From an uncultured Bacteroidales bacterium (GTDB lineage Bacteria; Bacteroidota; Bacteroidia; Bacteroidales; CAIXZF01): 64,000 nucleotides of DNA. Every line of letters starts with the position of its first letter. Position 1 is the first letter of the stretch. Below the pieces are notes generated by a model that was not told where the DNA came from, did not search any database, and saw only the letters and a program-made list of their open reading frames with translations. Made by a program: the position numbers and the translations under genes. Positions 55,335 to 64,000 of the stretch are shown piece after piece. The DNA is taken from the NCBI GenBank assembly GCA_903923925.1, contig CAIXZF010000081.1, positions 1 to 64,000 of the forward strand. The letters run 5' to 3'.

Positions 55335-56279
55335 ATGAGAACCTTAACTAAACTACTAATTGCAATTCTGTTCATTACAACTGTTTGTATATCTTGCAAA
55401 AAGAGAGCAGTTACACCCAAGTATAAAACCGAAAATATTATTGTTGTTATTGTTGATGGAGCAAGATATTCAGAAACCTGGGGAGATTCTTCCCACAAAT
55501 ACATTCCTCATTTGTCCGGCCAATTATCCAAAACCGGAGTTATAAACACACAATTTTACAATAATGGACCAACGTATACACTTGCTGGCCATACAAGTAT
55601 TACCACGGGATTTTATCAGGAAATTAACAATTCTGGCAATGAAATTCCCAGGTATCCTTCCTTTTTCCAATATTTCAATACCAGGTACTTATTTAATAAA
55701 ACAATCTCTTGTATAATATCCAGCAAGGATAAATTAGAAATATTAAAAAACTGTCAGGAAGTAGAATTTAACAACAAATTCCTGCCTTTTTCTAATTGCG
55801 GAATAAATGGTTCAGGCAGTGGCTACAGAGAAGATAGTGTAACACTTAACGTATTATTTCAAGTCTTATCAGAATACCATCCAAAGCTCACCCTGGTGAG
55901 TTTCAAAGAGCCCGATTTTTCAGCACATAGCAACAACTGGAAAAAGTATATAAAAGGGATACAGTATACAGATGAATATGTGTATCAGATCTGGAAATAT
56001 ATTCAAAGTGACAATAACTACAATGGGAAAACAAGCTTGTTTGTAACAAACGATCATGGAAGGCATTTAGATAGCATTGCCGATGGCTTTGCTTCCCATG
56101 GAGATGCTTGTTTGGGGTGCCGTCATATTAACCTATTTGCATATGGACCAGACTTTAAGCAAGGAGTAGTTTTAGACAATAAAAGAGAAATAATCGACAT
56201 CTGTGCAACAATTTCAGAGTTATTGCAACTAGAAATGAAATATGATAAAGGGAAAATTATGAATGAGTTGTTTAAATAA
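55335..56279 (+). CDS. Alkaline-phosphatase-superfamily phosphodiesterase lipoprotein
   Basis: This 314-aa lipoprotein signal ends FITTVCISC, so the protein is anchored to a membrane. The fold is that of type I phosphodiesterase/nucleotide pyrophosphatase. IVVIVDGARYSETWG gives the first metal Asp. NNGPTYTLAGHTSITTGFY gives the likely Thr nucleophile. FKEPDFSAHSNNW, TNDHGRHLD and FASHGD supply the other metal ligands. Length is short for the family. The ATG at 55335 is preferred to the GTG at 55326. The substrate is unknown; nucleotide, lipid or glycan phosphoesters are possible. It converges on the LytTR regulator with 16 bases between stops. Confidence 0.82.
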   Translation: MRTLTKLLIAILFITTVCISCKKRAVTPKYKTENIIVVIVDGARYSETWGDSSHKYIPHLSGQLSKTGVINTQFYNNGPTYTLAGHTSITTGFYQEINNSGNEIPRYPSFFQYFNTRYLFNKTISCIISSKDKLEILKNCQEVEFNNKFLPFSNCGINGSGSGYREDSVTLNVLFQVLSEYHPKLTLVSFKEPDFSAHSNNWKKYIKGIQYTDEYVYQIWKYIQSDNNYNGKTSLFVTNDHGRHLDSIADGFASHGDACLGCRHINLFAYGPDFKQGVVLDNKREIIDICATISELLQLEMKYDKGKIMNELFK

Positions 56280-56295
56280 CGGATTGCGCTGTAAT

Positions 56296-57033
56296 TTAAA
56301 TTAATTTCCTGCCTCCAAGAATATCAAAAAACTGTTTCTTGTACATCTCCCCTATCGGGATATCGTGACCGTGCAATTTAATCTTGCTCTTTTCGATGCT
56401 CTCAATTTTATCAAGCGCTATGATATAGCTTTTGTGAATTCTCACAAAGTTATCATGAGGGAGTACCTGTTCTATCCTGTTAAAGCTCATTAAGGTCATT
56501 ATCCTCTCGGTTTTGGTATGTAAACGAAGATAATCCTTCATTCCTTCAATAAACATTATGTCATTAAAGAAAACCTTCTGCATTCTGTATTCAGTTTTGA
56601 TGAAGAAAAATTCACCTGCCTGATTTGATTTAGAAGCAATATTGCTTATGGGGGCCTGAATTGGTTCTTTCACGAATTTTAACTCATCATAAACTTTTTC
56701 CACCGACTTGATAAAGCGTTCAAAAGAAATCGGTTTCAGCAAATAATCTGATACATCCAGCTCATAAGCCTTTAAAGCATAGGAATCGTAGGCAGTTGTT
56801 AAAATTACTTTTGGCTTTTTTGTAAGAATCTCGAGGAACTGTATACCGGTGAGATTGTCCATTTTCACATCCAGAAAAATAAGATCAATTGAATTCCGTT
56901 TCAGGAATTCCAAAGCTTTCAGGGGATCATCAAAAGTGCCCAATAAATTCAAAAACGGTACTTTTTTTATGTAATCCTCCATTTTCAGGAGTGCCAAGGG
57001 CTCATCATCAACGGCTATACAATGTATTATCAT
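56296..57033 (-). CDS. LytTR-family response regulator
   Basis: This 245-aa protein has an N-terminal receiver (AVDDEPLAL, phospho-acceptor Asp55 in LIFLDVKMDNLTG, Lys in DYLLKPISF). A C-terminal LytTR DNA-binding domain contains FFIKTEYRMQKV, DIMFIEGMKDYLRLHT and FVRIHKSYI. LytTR regulators bind direct repeats upstream of envelope or metabolic genes. The ATG overlaps the stop of the upstream kinase by 4 bases (57030-57033), so the two are translationally coupled and form a cognate pair. Targets are not evident. Confidence 0.95.
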   Translation of the reverse strand: MIIHCIAVDDEPLALLKMEDYIKKVPFLNLLGTFDDPLKALEFLKRNSIDLIFLDVKMDNLTGIQFLEILTKKPKVILTTAYDSYALKAYELDVSDYLLKPISFERFIKSVEKVYDELKFVKEPIQAPISNIASKSNQAGEFFFIKTEYRMQKVFFNDIMFIEGMKDYLRLHTKTERIMTLMSFNRIEQVLPHDNFVRIHKSYIIALDKIESIEKSKIKLHGHDIPIGEMYKKQFFDILGGRKLI

Positions 57034-58082
57034 TTGAAATTTATTCTGAGGTGAACGGAAAAAATATTGTTTGCAGACTGAATAATCAATTCATGCTGAT
57101 CTGGATAAAGCAGTAATAATCTGCGCTTTACATTACTCAAACCAATTCCATTGGATTCGTGGTTGCTTATATCTTCTATAGGCTTGTACGAATTCATTGC
57201 ATTCATTACCAATGTTCGGGGAAAAATGTCAATTCGGATCCGGATAGCAGGGGAAGTAGCATTTTTATCGACATGTTTGAATGCATTTTCAATAAAAGGC
57301 ACAAGCATCATTGGTGCAATGAGTTGCTGACCAGGATCACCTTCAATATTAAATTCAACAAGCTCCCGGTTTTTCAAACGTAATAAGTGAAGTTCGATAA
57401 AGGTTTGCAGATAGCTTATTTCCTTAAACAGTGGTACAAATTCTCTGTCAGCTTCGTAGATCATATATCTCATAATCTCCGACAGCCTGTGTATCGAAAC
57501 AGAAGCCTGCCCGGGGTCAATATTAATTAGTGTATCAATATTGTTTAACGTATTGAAAAGGAAATGCGGGTTGATCTGTGATCTGAGCAAGGCAAGTTCA
57601 CTGGCCTTGTTCTGCAGCTCCAGCATTGTTCTTTGTTGCTCAGACCGAAGCCAGTGCCTGACAAGCTTTATCACCGATGCACCCAGTACAACAGTATAAA
57701 TTTCAATAAGAAGGTAAAACCAGGCAAAATTAAAAAAAGGAGTCCCTTCTTTTAGAACTCCCGGCCATAACAATGGAATAGCAATATACCTGTTTACTGC
57801 AGCTTCAATAACAAGAATCACCATTGCTGTTACAACAAAGAGGCCTGCAAATGAGAGGTATTTTTTTTTAAGCAGAAACCTTGGAATAAGAAAATAAATA
57901 TGAAAATAGGTCACAGCCATATCGAGAGGCAGTGTAATCAGCATTTGCAACAAAATTCTAAGGTAGTTCTGATCTCTTGAACCAAATGTGATGGTGTAGA
58001 ATGCCAAGACTCCAAGCCAAAAGAGTATATGTTGAGAAATTCTCAATATCCTGCCGGGAAAGGCGATATACTCTGCTTTCAT
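57030..58082 (-). CDS. LytS-type sensor histidine kinase (His_kinase PF06580 family)
   Basis: This 350-aa membrane kinase has four predicted helices in the first ~142 residues and a short coiled coil. Its kinase core has the acceptor His173 in SQINPHFLFNTLNNID. ATP-binding motifs are LVPFIENAFKHV and NGIGLSNVKRRL. There is no separate extracytoplasmic sensor, so the stimulus is probably perceived in the membrane. The ATG at 58082 is preferred; an upstream in-frame ATG at 58109 would add 9 residues. It is paired with the LytTR regulator through a 4-base overlap. Confidence 0.93.
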   Translation of the reverse strand: MKAEYIAFPGRILRISQHILFWLGVLAFYTITFGSRDQNYLRILLQMLITLPLDMAVTYFHIYFLIPRFLLKKKYLSFAGLFVVTAMVILVIEAAVNRYIAIPLLWPGVLKEGTPFFNFAWFYLLIEIYTVVLGASVIKLVRHWLRSEQQRTMLELQNKASELALLRSQINPHFLFNTLNNIDTLINIDPGQASVSIHRLSEIMRYMIYEADREFVPLFKEISYLQTFIELHLLRLKNRELVEFNIEGDPGQQLIAPMMLVPFIENAFKHVDKNATSPAIRIRIDIFPRTLVMNAMNSYKPIEDISNHESNGIGLSNVKRRLLLLYPDQHELIIQSANNIFSVHLRINFK

Positions 58083-58174
58083 GGTAGTCTGTCTTAATAT
58101 TGTATGCAAATTACTATAAAATCTATTGTTTTTCTAAATATTATAGACCAACACCAAAATTCTCTCTGCGAACT

Positions 58175-58220
58175 GCTTGAAAAACAAAACGCGCCATACC
58201 TGGAAAAGGAATGGCGCGTT
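58175..58220 (-). terminator. Intrinsic terminator after gltA
   Basis: On the minus strand, AACGCGCCAT and ATGGCGCGTT form a 10-bp stem with a 12-base loop. A T-rich run (TTTTGTTTTT) follows. It lies 21 bases after the gltA stop. Confidence 0.9.
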
Positions 58221-58241
58221 AAATATAATTTTAAGGTTTGT

Positions 58242-59579
58242 TTAGTCGGCGATCTCTTTCTTGCTCCTTTTTGCATTTTTCTTAAATGCAATGGCTTCAA
58301 CCATCTCAGTTGTGATAGATTTCGGACGCTCGAGAGGGTACAATAATGCACGGTCCCAAATAATATTGGCGCAAATTCCAATTGCACGGCCAATACCAAA
58401 CAGAACGGTATAAAAATCGTATTCCTGAACTCCATAATGCCATTGAATCTGACCTGATTGAGCGTCGACATTCGGCCATGGATTCTTAGCCTTACCTTGT
58501 TGCCGCAAAATGTCAGGAACTACTCTGTACAGCATGTCGACATACTTAAACAACTTGTCTTCGGGCATATGTTTTAGAGCGAATTCACGTTGAATGGTAT
58601 AACGAGGGTCGGTTTTTCTGAGAACAGCATGGCCGTAACCAGGAATTACCTGTCCGGCATTCAGCGTATCCCAAACAAACTGCTTCATTTCTTCTTCGGT
58701 TGGCTCTTTACCTTCCATTTTATCGTATAACTCGAGTAACCACCTCAGTACTTCCTGGTTTGCCAATCCGTGCAATGGTCCTGCCAATCCGTTAATCATT
58801 GCGGAAATTGCCAGGTAGATATCGGATAAAGAACTAGCCACAAGGTGTCCGGCGTGAGCACTTACGTTACCAGCTTCATGATCGGCATGGATAATGAAAT
58901 GTAAACGACTTACGTCATCATATGGTTTATCTTTCCCCATCATATGGGCAAAGTTTCCACCAAAATCAAGGTCAGGATTCGATTGAATACGTTTACCATC
59001 ACGGTAAAGTTTTGCATAGATATACGTAGCCAGTTCAGGTAGTTTTGCAAGAAGATTGAGTGCATCCTCATAGGTTGAGTCCCAATATTCAAATTTGCTT
59101 ATTCCTCCCCTGTATTTTTTTGCAAAAAACGACTCCCGCTGCATGGTCATAATAGCTGAAGAGAAGATTGTCATTGGGTGACTGCAGCATGGGAAAGCAT
59201 CAATAACTTCGTAAACATAACGAGGCAATACGCGCCTTTTGCTGAATTCATCCTGAAGTTCTTCAACGTCTTTATCATCAGGAATTTCTCCCATCAGCAG
59301 AAGATAGAACAAACCCTCTACATAAGGCATTTCAGCGCCTTTTGGTTTTGGAAGTTTCTCGAATACTTCAGGCAGGGTAAATCCTCTGTAACGAATCCCT
59401 TCCTGAGGATCAAGATAGGATATGTCCGTAACAAGGCATTTGATACCACGCATGCCACCTAATACCTGAGCGATAGTGACTTCATCCATGATAACATCGC
59501 CATACTCCTTTAGAAGCTTGTTAACCCTGGGTCTTTCCCGTTCGATTTTGTCGTAAAGTTTATCTTTTAACCGAGCCAT
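58242..59579 (-). CDS. gltA: Citrate synthase, mitochondrial/eukaryotic-like type
   Basis: This 445-aa enzyme condenses oxaloacetate and acetyl-CoA. Catalytic residues lie in NGLAGPLHGLANQEV (His), PGYGHAVLR (His) and PWPNVDAQSG (Asp). The surrounding sequence (GGMRGIKCLVTDISYLDP, GIRYRGFTLPE, LRKTDPRYTIQREFAL) is closer to animal mitochondrial citrate synthase than to the E. coli type, as far as I can recall both. It lies 31 bases after icd in the same direction and ends in a strong terminator, forming an icd-gltA TCA operon. Confidence 0.96.
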   Translation of the reverse strand: MARLKDKLYDKIERERPRVNKLLKEYGDVIMDEVTIAQVLGGMRGIKCLVTDISYLDPQEGIRYRGFTLPEVFEKLPKPKGAEMPYVEGLFYLLLMGEIPDDKDVEELQDEFSKRRVLPRYVYEVIDAFPCCSHPMTIFSSAIMTMQRESFFAKKYRGGISKFEYWDSTYEDALNLLAKLPELATYIYAKLYRDGKRIQSNPDLDFGGNFAHMMGKDKPYDDVSRLHFIIHADHEAGNVSAHAGHLVASSLSDIYLAISAMINGLAGPLHGLANQEVLRWLLELYDKMEGKEPTEEEMKQFVWDTLNAGQVIPGYGHAVLRKTDPRYTIQREFALKHMPEDKLFKYVDMLYRVVPDILRQQGKAKNPWPNVDAQSGQIQWHYGVQEYDFYTVLFGIGRAIGICANIIWDRALLYPLERPKSITTEMVEAIAFKKNAKRSKKEIAD

Positions 59580-59610
59580 TTCATTAAATTTTTATATTGA
59601 GTTTGTCTGT

Positions 59611-60885
59611 TTATTTTCTTGAAATATTTTCTACAATAGCAGTTCCGAATTCTGAACATTTTAGTTTGGTAGCGCCTTCCATTAACCTGTGGAAATCATA
59701 GGTTACTCTTTTCTGCAAAATAGCTTCTTCAACACCTGAATAAATCAGATCTGCGGCTTCCTGCCATCCAAGATATTCAAGCATGAGTGCTCCGCTTAAA
59801 ATAACACTACCGGGGTTAACCATATCCAGGCCTGCATATTTCGGAGCTGTACCATGAGTTGCTTCAAAAATTGCAAAACCATTCTGATAATTAATATTTG
59901 CACCCGGAGCAATTCCAATTCCGCCGACCATGGCAGCTAATGCATCAGAAATATAGTCACCATTCAGGTTAAGCGTGGCAATTACTGAATATTCTTTAGG
60001 TCTGGTAAGTATTTGCTGAAGAAAAGCATCTGCAATAACATCCTTGACAATTAATTTACCGGATTTTTCGGCAGCTGCCAGAGCATTGTCGGCAATTTCC
60101 TTGTTTTCTGTTTCTACAATTTTATCATATTGCTGCCAGGTAAACACTTTGTCGCCAAACTCCCGTTCTGCCAGTTCATAGCCCCATTTTTTGAAACCGC
60201 CTTCAGTAAATTTCATTATGTTCCCTTTGTGAACAATGGTAACAGATGGCAAATTCTTTCTCAGAGCATATTCAATGGCAGCTCTCACGAGGCGTTCAGT
60301 ACCTTCAACAGAAACAGGTTTGATTCCAATTGAACTGCTTTCAGGAAAACGGATTTTAGTAACTCCCATTTCATCAATAAGGAAGCGCCTTACTTTTTCA
60401 CACTCAGCATCACCATTCATGTATTCTATTCCTGCATAAATATCTTCTGTGTTTTCACGGAAAATATGCATATCAACCCATTCAGGGTGTTTTACCGGAG
60501 AAGGAACTCCTTCAAAATAGCGAACAGGTCTGAGGCAGACATATAAATCGAGGATCTGGCGTAAGGCCACATTCAAAGAGCGGATTCCCCCTCCCACAGG
60601 TGTGGTTAATGGTCCTTTTATTCCAACAACATATTCTTTAAATGCATCTAAAGTTGCATCCGGCAACCAACTTCCAGTGAGATTAAAAGCTTTTTCTCCT
60701 GCATACACTTCTTTCCAGCTTATTTTTCGCTTACCCTGGTATGCTTTTTCAACTGCGGCATCAAATACATTCACAGATGCTGACCATATGTCGGCACCTG
60801 TTCCATCCCCTTCAATGAAAGGAATTATCACATGATCCGGAACATTTAATTTCCTGTTTTCTACTGTAATTTTCGACGGCTCCAT
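59611..60885 (-). CDS. icd: NADP-dependent isocitrate dehydrogenase
   Basis: This 424-aa subfamily I enzyme, close to the E. coli protein in length, oxidatively decarboxylates isocitrate. [14 protein letters not shown] is at the N-terminus, and the substrate-binding [10 protein letters not shown] contains the serine phosphorylated in E. coli. [20 protein letters not shown] and NLNGDYISD follow. HGTAPKYAG carries the Lys-Tyr pair associated with NADP preference. The ATG at 60885 fits the family; the longer frame to 60978 runs through the promoter region. It is the first gene of the icd-gltA unit. Confidence 0.95.
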   Translation of the reverse strand: MEPSKITVENRKLNVPDHVIIPFIEGDGTGADIWSASVNVFDAAVEKAYQGKRKISWKEVYAGEKAFNLTGSWLPDATLDAFKEYVVGIKGPLTTPVGGGIRSLNVALRQILDLYVCLRPVRYFEGVPSPVKHPEWVDMHIFRENTEDIYAGIEYMNGDAECEKVRRFLIDEMGVTKIRFPESSSIGIKPVSVEGTERLVRAAIEYALRKNLPSVTIVHKGNIMKFTEGGFKKWGYELAEREFGDKVFTWQQYDKIVETENKEIADNALAAAEKSGKLIVKDVIADAFLQQILTRPKEYSVIATLNLNGDYISDALAAMVGGIGIAPGANINYQNGFAIFEATHGTAPKYAGLDMVNPGSVILSGALMLEYLGWQEAADLIYSGVEEAILQKRVTYDFHRLMEGATKLKCSEFGTAIVENISRK

Positions 60886-60904
60886 TTTCAAATTTAAATT
60901 TCGA

Positions 60905-60912
60905 CAAACATA
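60905..60912 (-). promoter_or_regulatory. -7 promoter box of icd-gltA
   Basis: Minus-strand TATGTTTG matches TAnnTTTG and lies 19 bases before the icd ATG. No convincing -33 box was found. Confidence 0.5.
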
Positions 60913-61064
60913 TAACTTTTTATATAAAAGAATGTAACACTGACTAAAAATAATTGCATAAAAATTGAAGTAGACCACAACAATTTCATAGTCTCAAACA
61001 CGACAATAGAAAGTGATCAGTTCTGAGCCTTGAGAAGGTAAAAATCAATAAAATAAAATGAATT

Positions 61065-62870
61065 TCAGGCTTCTGCCTTAATCTGGAAACTTAAAGCTAA
61101 CTGAGCTGACAATTTTTCGAGTTCTTTCAGGGCAACTTCAGACTCAGATCCTGAAAAGAACTTGTCTGTTGAAAATAAATATCTATAATATTCAATGCCT
61201 TCAATAAGATTTTTTCTGTATTTCTCCAGGAAAGCATACTGCTTATCGGTTGGGTTTTCCGGCAATTCGGCAGCAAGTCGTTTCAGATAATCGATATAAA
61301 TTCCAAGTTCCTTAATAAATAAATTAGGCCTGTCGGGATTATCGATCAGATTTGTACGGCCATAAATATGGTCAGTCATTTCCTGAAGGGAAACAATTTT
61401 TGAAAAATAAGCCATATTTGGTCCCGGGCAAACAGAAACTCCCGGGCCTTCAATTTTAGTTTCGAGATTATTAACCAAAAGGGCAGATGTACCAAGTCCC
61501 ACACAAATGCAAGATTTTTCAACAATTTTCTCGACTGCCTTTTGATAAGAACCATTGATAATCTTCTGATCACTGATTTGTTCCAGTTTTAAACGTTGAA
61601 ACTGACGTGATGCCGAACAAATCGGTCTTTCCGTAAATTCCTGGTTTAATGCAACATACTTTTTCGGGCAAGGACTTCCAGGGCGGCCATTCGAAATCCA
61701 TACCTGCTTCTCAGCATCCTTAGTGTTTTTTTTCAGACTATTAAAAGGAATTCCAAGCGGAGAAATATCGCTTAAGTGGAGATCATCCTCTTTAGCTTCA
61801 CATAATAATTCAAGAGTCTTTTCATCAACATTAATTACTTCAGGTACTAAAAGAAAGGGGGTACCCCAGCCTATAGAATCCAGATTGTAATACTCGAGCA
61901 GAAAGTTATGTTCTTCGGAGGTACCAATTCCTCCCTGTGCGGTAATAAATATAGAAGGAGGAACTTCAGGACAATTCCTGTTTTTAGTTTTCAGCGCCTG
62001 AACATAGATCTCAAACATGGAATCAGTAAGCGCAGTCCGGTTATTTTTAAATTCTTCGAGTATCGGGCCAAGCAGGTAGCCATCTGTTGCAAAGGCATGA
62101 CCTCCACAATTCAAACCTGATTCAACTCGGAATTCTGACACCCAGATACCTTTTTTTGCAAGAAATTTCCCTTGAATCAAAGCCGACCTGTAATCGCTGA
62201 CTTTCAGAATAATTCTTTTGATAAGTTTACCCTCAGTATTTGGATAGAAATCTTCGAAATTTTCGATATAAGAATACAGGCTGGGACTCATGCCTGCAGA
62301 TAAAACCACAGAAGAATTAAGATTGCTGTTTGCAAACCCACGAAGGGCAGCATGTGCATCATTGTATTCAGAAGGTAGTTTATTCCCCTCAAGGTAATTA
62401 ACACGATCTACCTTGGTCATTATATTTACATCAATATTGCCAGTGAGCAGATTTTCATTCAACCATTGCTGAATGTCTGCCTTTAGTGTATTGTTGTGAA
62501 CCAGTTCATTAAATTTCTCTTTTATTGAAGATAGGTCAGGAAGCATTTCCATGTACTTGTCGAGTTCCTTCTGGCCATCAGCCATCATACTCTTAACATC
62601 ATGAAACTTCTGTTGTACCATTTCATCCACCATGTTCAAGTAGGTGGTTATGCGTTTTGCCCTGAAATCTTCAACTTTTTCAGAAATGGCATGAAAAGGA
62701 ATATCCAGTTTTTTACTGTAAAATTCCCTCATTTTCTCCATTAGAATATCATCAACTAAAGATATTACGGAAGAAATCCCAAACTGAGCAACCTTAACAG
62801 GAGTGTCAATTGTGAAACCAATCCCCATTACGGGAATATGGAAATTATGCATGCCATAGGTTTCTCTCAT
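61065..62870 (-). CDS. Nitronate monooxygenase/FabK-like TIM-barrel protein with helical insertion, function unknown
   Basis: This 601-aa protein has HIPVMGIGFTIDTPVKVAQF at the start, ESGLNCGGHAF in the middle, and ITAQGGIGTSEEHN followed by SIGWGTPFLLVPEV. Together these resemble the FMN-binding strands of nitronate monooxygenase and enoyl-ACP reductase FabK. Residues about 60-150 form a charged helical insertion. The second half has scattered cysteines in GSPCPKKY, RPICSAS, KSCICVGLG and SVCPGPN that could bind a metal or Fe-S cluster. No signal peptide is seen. I know no characterised member. ATGs at 62870 and 62852 are both possible. It is monocistronic with its own -7 box. Confidence 0.7.
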   Translation of the reverse strand: MRETYGMHNFHIPVMGIGFTIDTPVKVAQFGISSVISLVDDILMEKMREFYSKKLDIPFHAISEKVEDFRAKRITTYLNMVDEMVQQKFHDVKSMMADGQKELDKYMEMLPDLSSIKEKFNELVHNNTLKADIQQWLNENLLTGNIDVNIMTKVDRVNYLEGNKLPSEYNDAHAALRGFANSNLNSSVVLSAGMSPSLYSYIENFEDFYPNTEGKLIKRIILKVSDYRSALIQGKFLAKKGIWVSEFRVESGLNCGGHAFATDGYLLGPILEEFKNNRTALTDSMFEIYVQALKTKNRNCPEVPPSIFITAQGGIGTSEEHNFLLEYYNLDSIGWGTPFLLVPEVINVDEKTLELLCEAKEDDLHLSDISPLGIPFNSLKKNTKDAEKQVWISNGRPGSPCPKKYVALNQEFTERPICSASRQFQRLKLEQISDQKIINGSYQKAVEKIVEKSCICVGLGTSALLVNNLETKIEGPGVSVCPGPNMAYFSKIVSLQEMTDHIYGRTNLIDNPDRPNLFIKELGIYIDYLKRLAAELPENPTDKQYAFLEKYRKNLIEGIEYYRYLFSTDKFFSGSESEVALKELEKLSAQLALSFQIKAEA

Positions 62871-62896
62871 CAGTCCCCAAATGTGTTTACTTAATG

Positions 62897-62904
62897 CAAA
62901 GGTA
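62897..62904 (-). promoter_or_regulatory. -7 promoter box of the TIM-barrel gene
   Basis: Minus-strand TACCTTTG matches TAnnTTTG and lies 26 bases before the ATG at 62870. No convincing -33 box was found. Confidence 0.55.
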
Positions 62905-63007
62905 CAAATAAATATAGCTAAATGGATGTTTTAGCGAAATGAATTCATATTTATTCGCTGTATTCTTAGCAAAACAGGTATTTTTACACTCTTGAACCCT
63001 ACATTAA

Positions 63008-63847
63008 ATGATAGAAGGCAGGTCATTTTTAACTTTTTCAACATCCTACTTTAGGGAGTTATTTTTTGGCACCTGGCAAAAAGCTGAGAAGGATTCTTTT
63101 AGGGGCATAACTCAGGGTAAACTGGTCGACATTCGTATTCTGATTATCCTTATATATATACCTGTTGCGCTTAGCATCGTCAAATATTTCAGCAATCCTG
63201 ATCTATACCTGGTTTACCTGGTAAATAAATTCCCCGGAAAATTTGAACTTTGGTTTTATTCTGTTTTTTATGGCTCTGTTAATGCTGAATTCCATAAAAA
63301 GTTATTCTGGATTGGCTCAATTGTATTATTTTACATGGTAATCCCTGCTTTCATCGTTAAAATCGGATTTAAGCAAAAACTGAAAGATTTCGGTTTTTCG
63401 CTTAAAAATGTTCATAAGGATTATCCTTTGTATATCCTGATGCTGCTGATAATGCTCCCTATCGTATTTTTTGCCTCGATGACTGCCTCATTCCAGGAAC
63501 GATATCCGATATTTCAACCCGCCAGGAATCAATTGCTGTCGATATTTATCTGGTGGCAAATTGCATATTTTGTGCAATTTGTTGCAGTTGAGTTCTTTTT
63601 CAGGGGGTTTATTATTCATGGGATAAAATCGCGTTTCGGCCTGTATACAGTTTTTATCTCGATGATACCGTATTGCATGGTTCACTTCGGGAAGCCCTTC
63701 GGGGAAACCATGGCTGCCATTGTTGCCGGCATTATTCTGGGAACCCTGAGTTTAAAAAGCAGGTCGATTACCTTAGGCATCCTCATACATTATTCAGTTG
63801 CTATAACTATGGATCTTTTTGCCTTATACAGAGAAGGTATCCTTTGA
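63008..63847 (+). CDS. CPBP family intramembrane metalloprotease (Abi/CAAX-like)
   Basis: This 279-aa protein has about seven hydrophobic helices. The CPBP motifs are reduced but visible: AVEFFFRGFIIHG (Glu and Arg of the EExxxR-type motif, with only one Glu) and IPYCMVHFGKP (His). Members include type II CAAX proteases and bacteriocin self-immunity proteins; many are uncharacterised. It is divergent from the TIM-barrel gene, with 137 bases between the starts. The next gene starts 24 bases downstream. The substrate is unknown. Confidence 0.82.
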   Translation: MIEGRSFLTFSTSYFRELFFGTWQKAEKDSFRGITQGKLVDIRILIILIYIPVALSIVKYFSNPDLYLVYLVNKFPGKFELWFYSVFYGSVNAEFHKKLFWIGSIVLFYMVIPAFIVKIGFKQKLKDFGFSLKNVHKDYPLYILMLLIMLPIVFFASMTASFQERYPIFQPARNQLLSIFIWWQIAYFVQFVAVEFFFRGFIIHGIKSRFGLYTVFISMIPYCMVHFGKPFGETMAAIVAGIILGTLSLKSRSITLGILIHYSVAITMDLFALYREGIL

Positions 63848-63871
63848 AATGCTAATTTAAAGTCTGTTTAC

Positions 63872-64000
63872 ATGAACAAATACACAAAACTGGCAATTAT
63901 AGTATTTCTGACAATACTATGCGGTTCATTGATCTGGTACACTTTAAAAGAGAACACAAACCCGAAAAGCGCCAATAGTGACTCAAAGTATTATGAATCA
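63872..64000 (+). CDS. Start of a membrane-anchored or secreted protein, truncated by the window edge
   Basis: An ATG opens a frame that runs to the window end (43 codons). It encodes MNKYTKLAI, a hydrophobic helix VFLTILCGSLIWY, and then a polar Asn/Ser/Lys-rich stretch. This looks like a signal anchor or signal peptide. The family cannot be told. It follows the CPBP gene by 24 bases and may be in the same operon. Confidence 0.6.
   Translation, partial: MNKYTKLAIIVFLTILCGSLIWYTLKENTNPKSANSDSKYYES

Noticed and set aside
58094-58471. 125-residue minus-strand reading frame across the end of gltA
   Set aside because: It overlaps the conserved end of gltA in another frame and runs through its terminator; no protein features are seen.

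Overview
The window is a chromosomal segment of a Bacteroidota bacterium, most likely an anaerobic or facultatively anaerobic member of Bacteroidia. The evidence is threefold. Three secreted proteins end in type IX secretion (T9SS) sorting or gliding-motility C-terminal domains. Many genes are preceded by the Bacteroidota -7 promoter box TAnnTTTG. Gene forms typical of the phylum are present: fused SecDF, a PorE-like TPR/propeller/OmpA protein, and LytTR/LytS pairs. An indolepyruvate:ferredoxin oxidoreductase and a pterin-cofactor cluster suggest amino-acid fermentation. No rRNA, tRNA, CRISPR array, complete insertion sequence or prophage was seen.

Layout. 1-3.6 kb: a leftward metB-like/thrC/thrH operon ending in a heptamer repeat. 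3.7-18.3 kb: a rightward run of lpdA, asnB, a GT4 glycosyltransferase, a Wza-like exporter, a Wzc-like tyrosine kinase with a (Gly-Tyr)10 tail, rfbC, a WecA-like phosphoglycosyltransferase, a lytic transglycosylase, uvrA, a LOG protein and a small retropepsin-like protease. 18.3-24 kb: two large leftward T9SS cargo genes. 24-33.7 kb: secDF, tatA, an 837-aa OmpA-family protein, purM, prfA and pyrF. 33.7-37.5 kb: a third T9SS cargo gene, ilvE and dacB, all leftward. 37.5-43.5 kb: sixA-ppk1, then moeA-moaA-moaC and a MOSC-MogA fusion. 43.5-45.7 kb: leftward iorA-iorB. 45.8-56.3 kb: an accessory stretch with a T9SS remnant, two large co-transcribed sensor kinases (one with a haem-binding type CxxCH domain), a broken M28 peptidase, a GT-C-type membrane protein and a phosphodiesterase lipoprotein. 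56.3-64 kb: a LytS/LytR system, icd-gltA, an orphan nitronate-monooxygenase-like protein, a CPBP protease and the start of one more gene.

How genes work together. The capsule/exopolysaccharide set covers lipid-linked initiation, sugar modification, glycosyl transfer, export and tyrosine-kinase control, but lacks the flippase and polymerase. The pterin genes supply most steps from GTP to molybdenum or tungsten cofactor, but MoaD and MoaE are absent. Their position beside iorAB fits a tungsten- or molybdenum-dependent peptide-fermentation pathway (inference). SecDF and a TatA-like protein serve protein export, and the OmpA-family protein belongs to the envelope. The three T9SS cargoes imply a type IX system elsewhere in the genome.

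Most notable observations: (1) the OmpA-family protein ends in what reads as a degenerate retropepsin-like domain (aspartate kept, DTGA lost), while an intact DTGAS retropepsin-like protein is encoded about 10 kb upstream; (2) a compact MoaA of 266 aa keeps both Fe-S motifs and the C-terminal GG but lacks about 45 residues between them; (3) a tandem of two sensor kinases has no DNA-binding output; (4) an orphan FMN-TIM-barrel-like enzyme carries a helical insertion and many cysteines. All identifications come from reading motifs by eye; no database search was possible.
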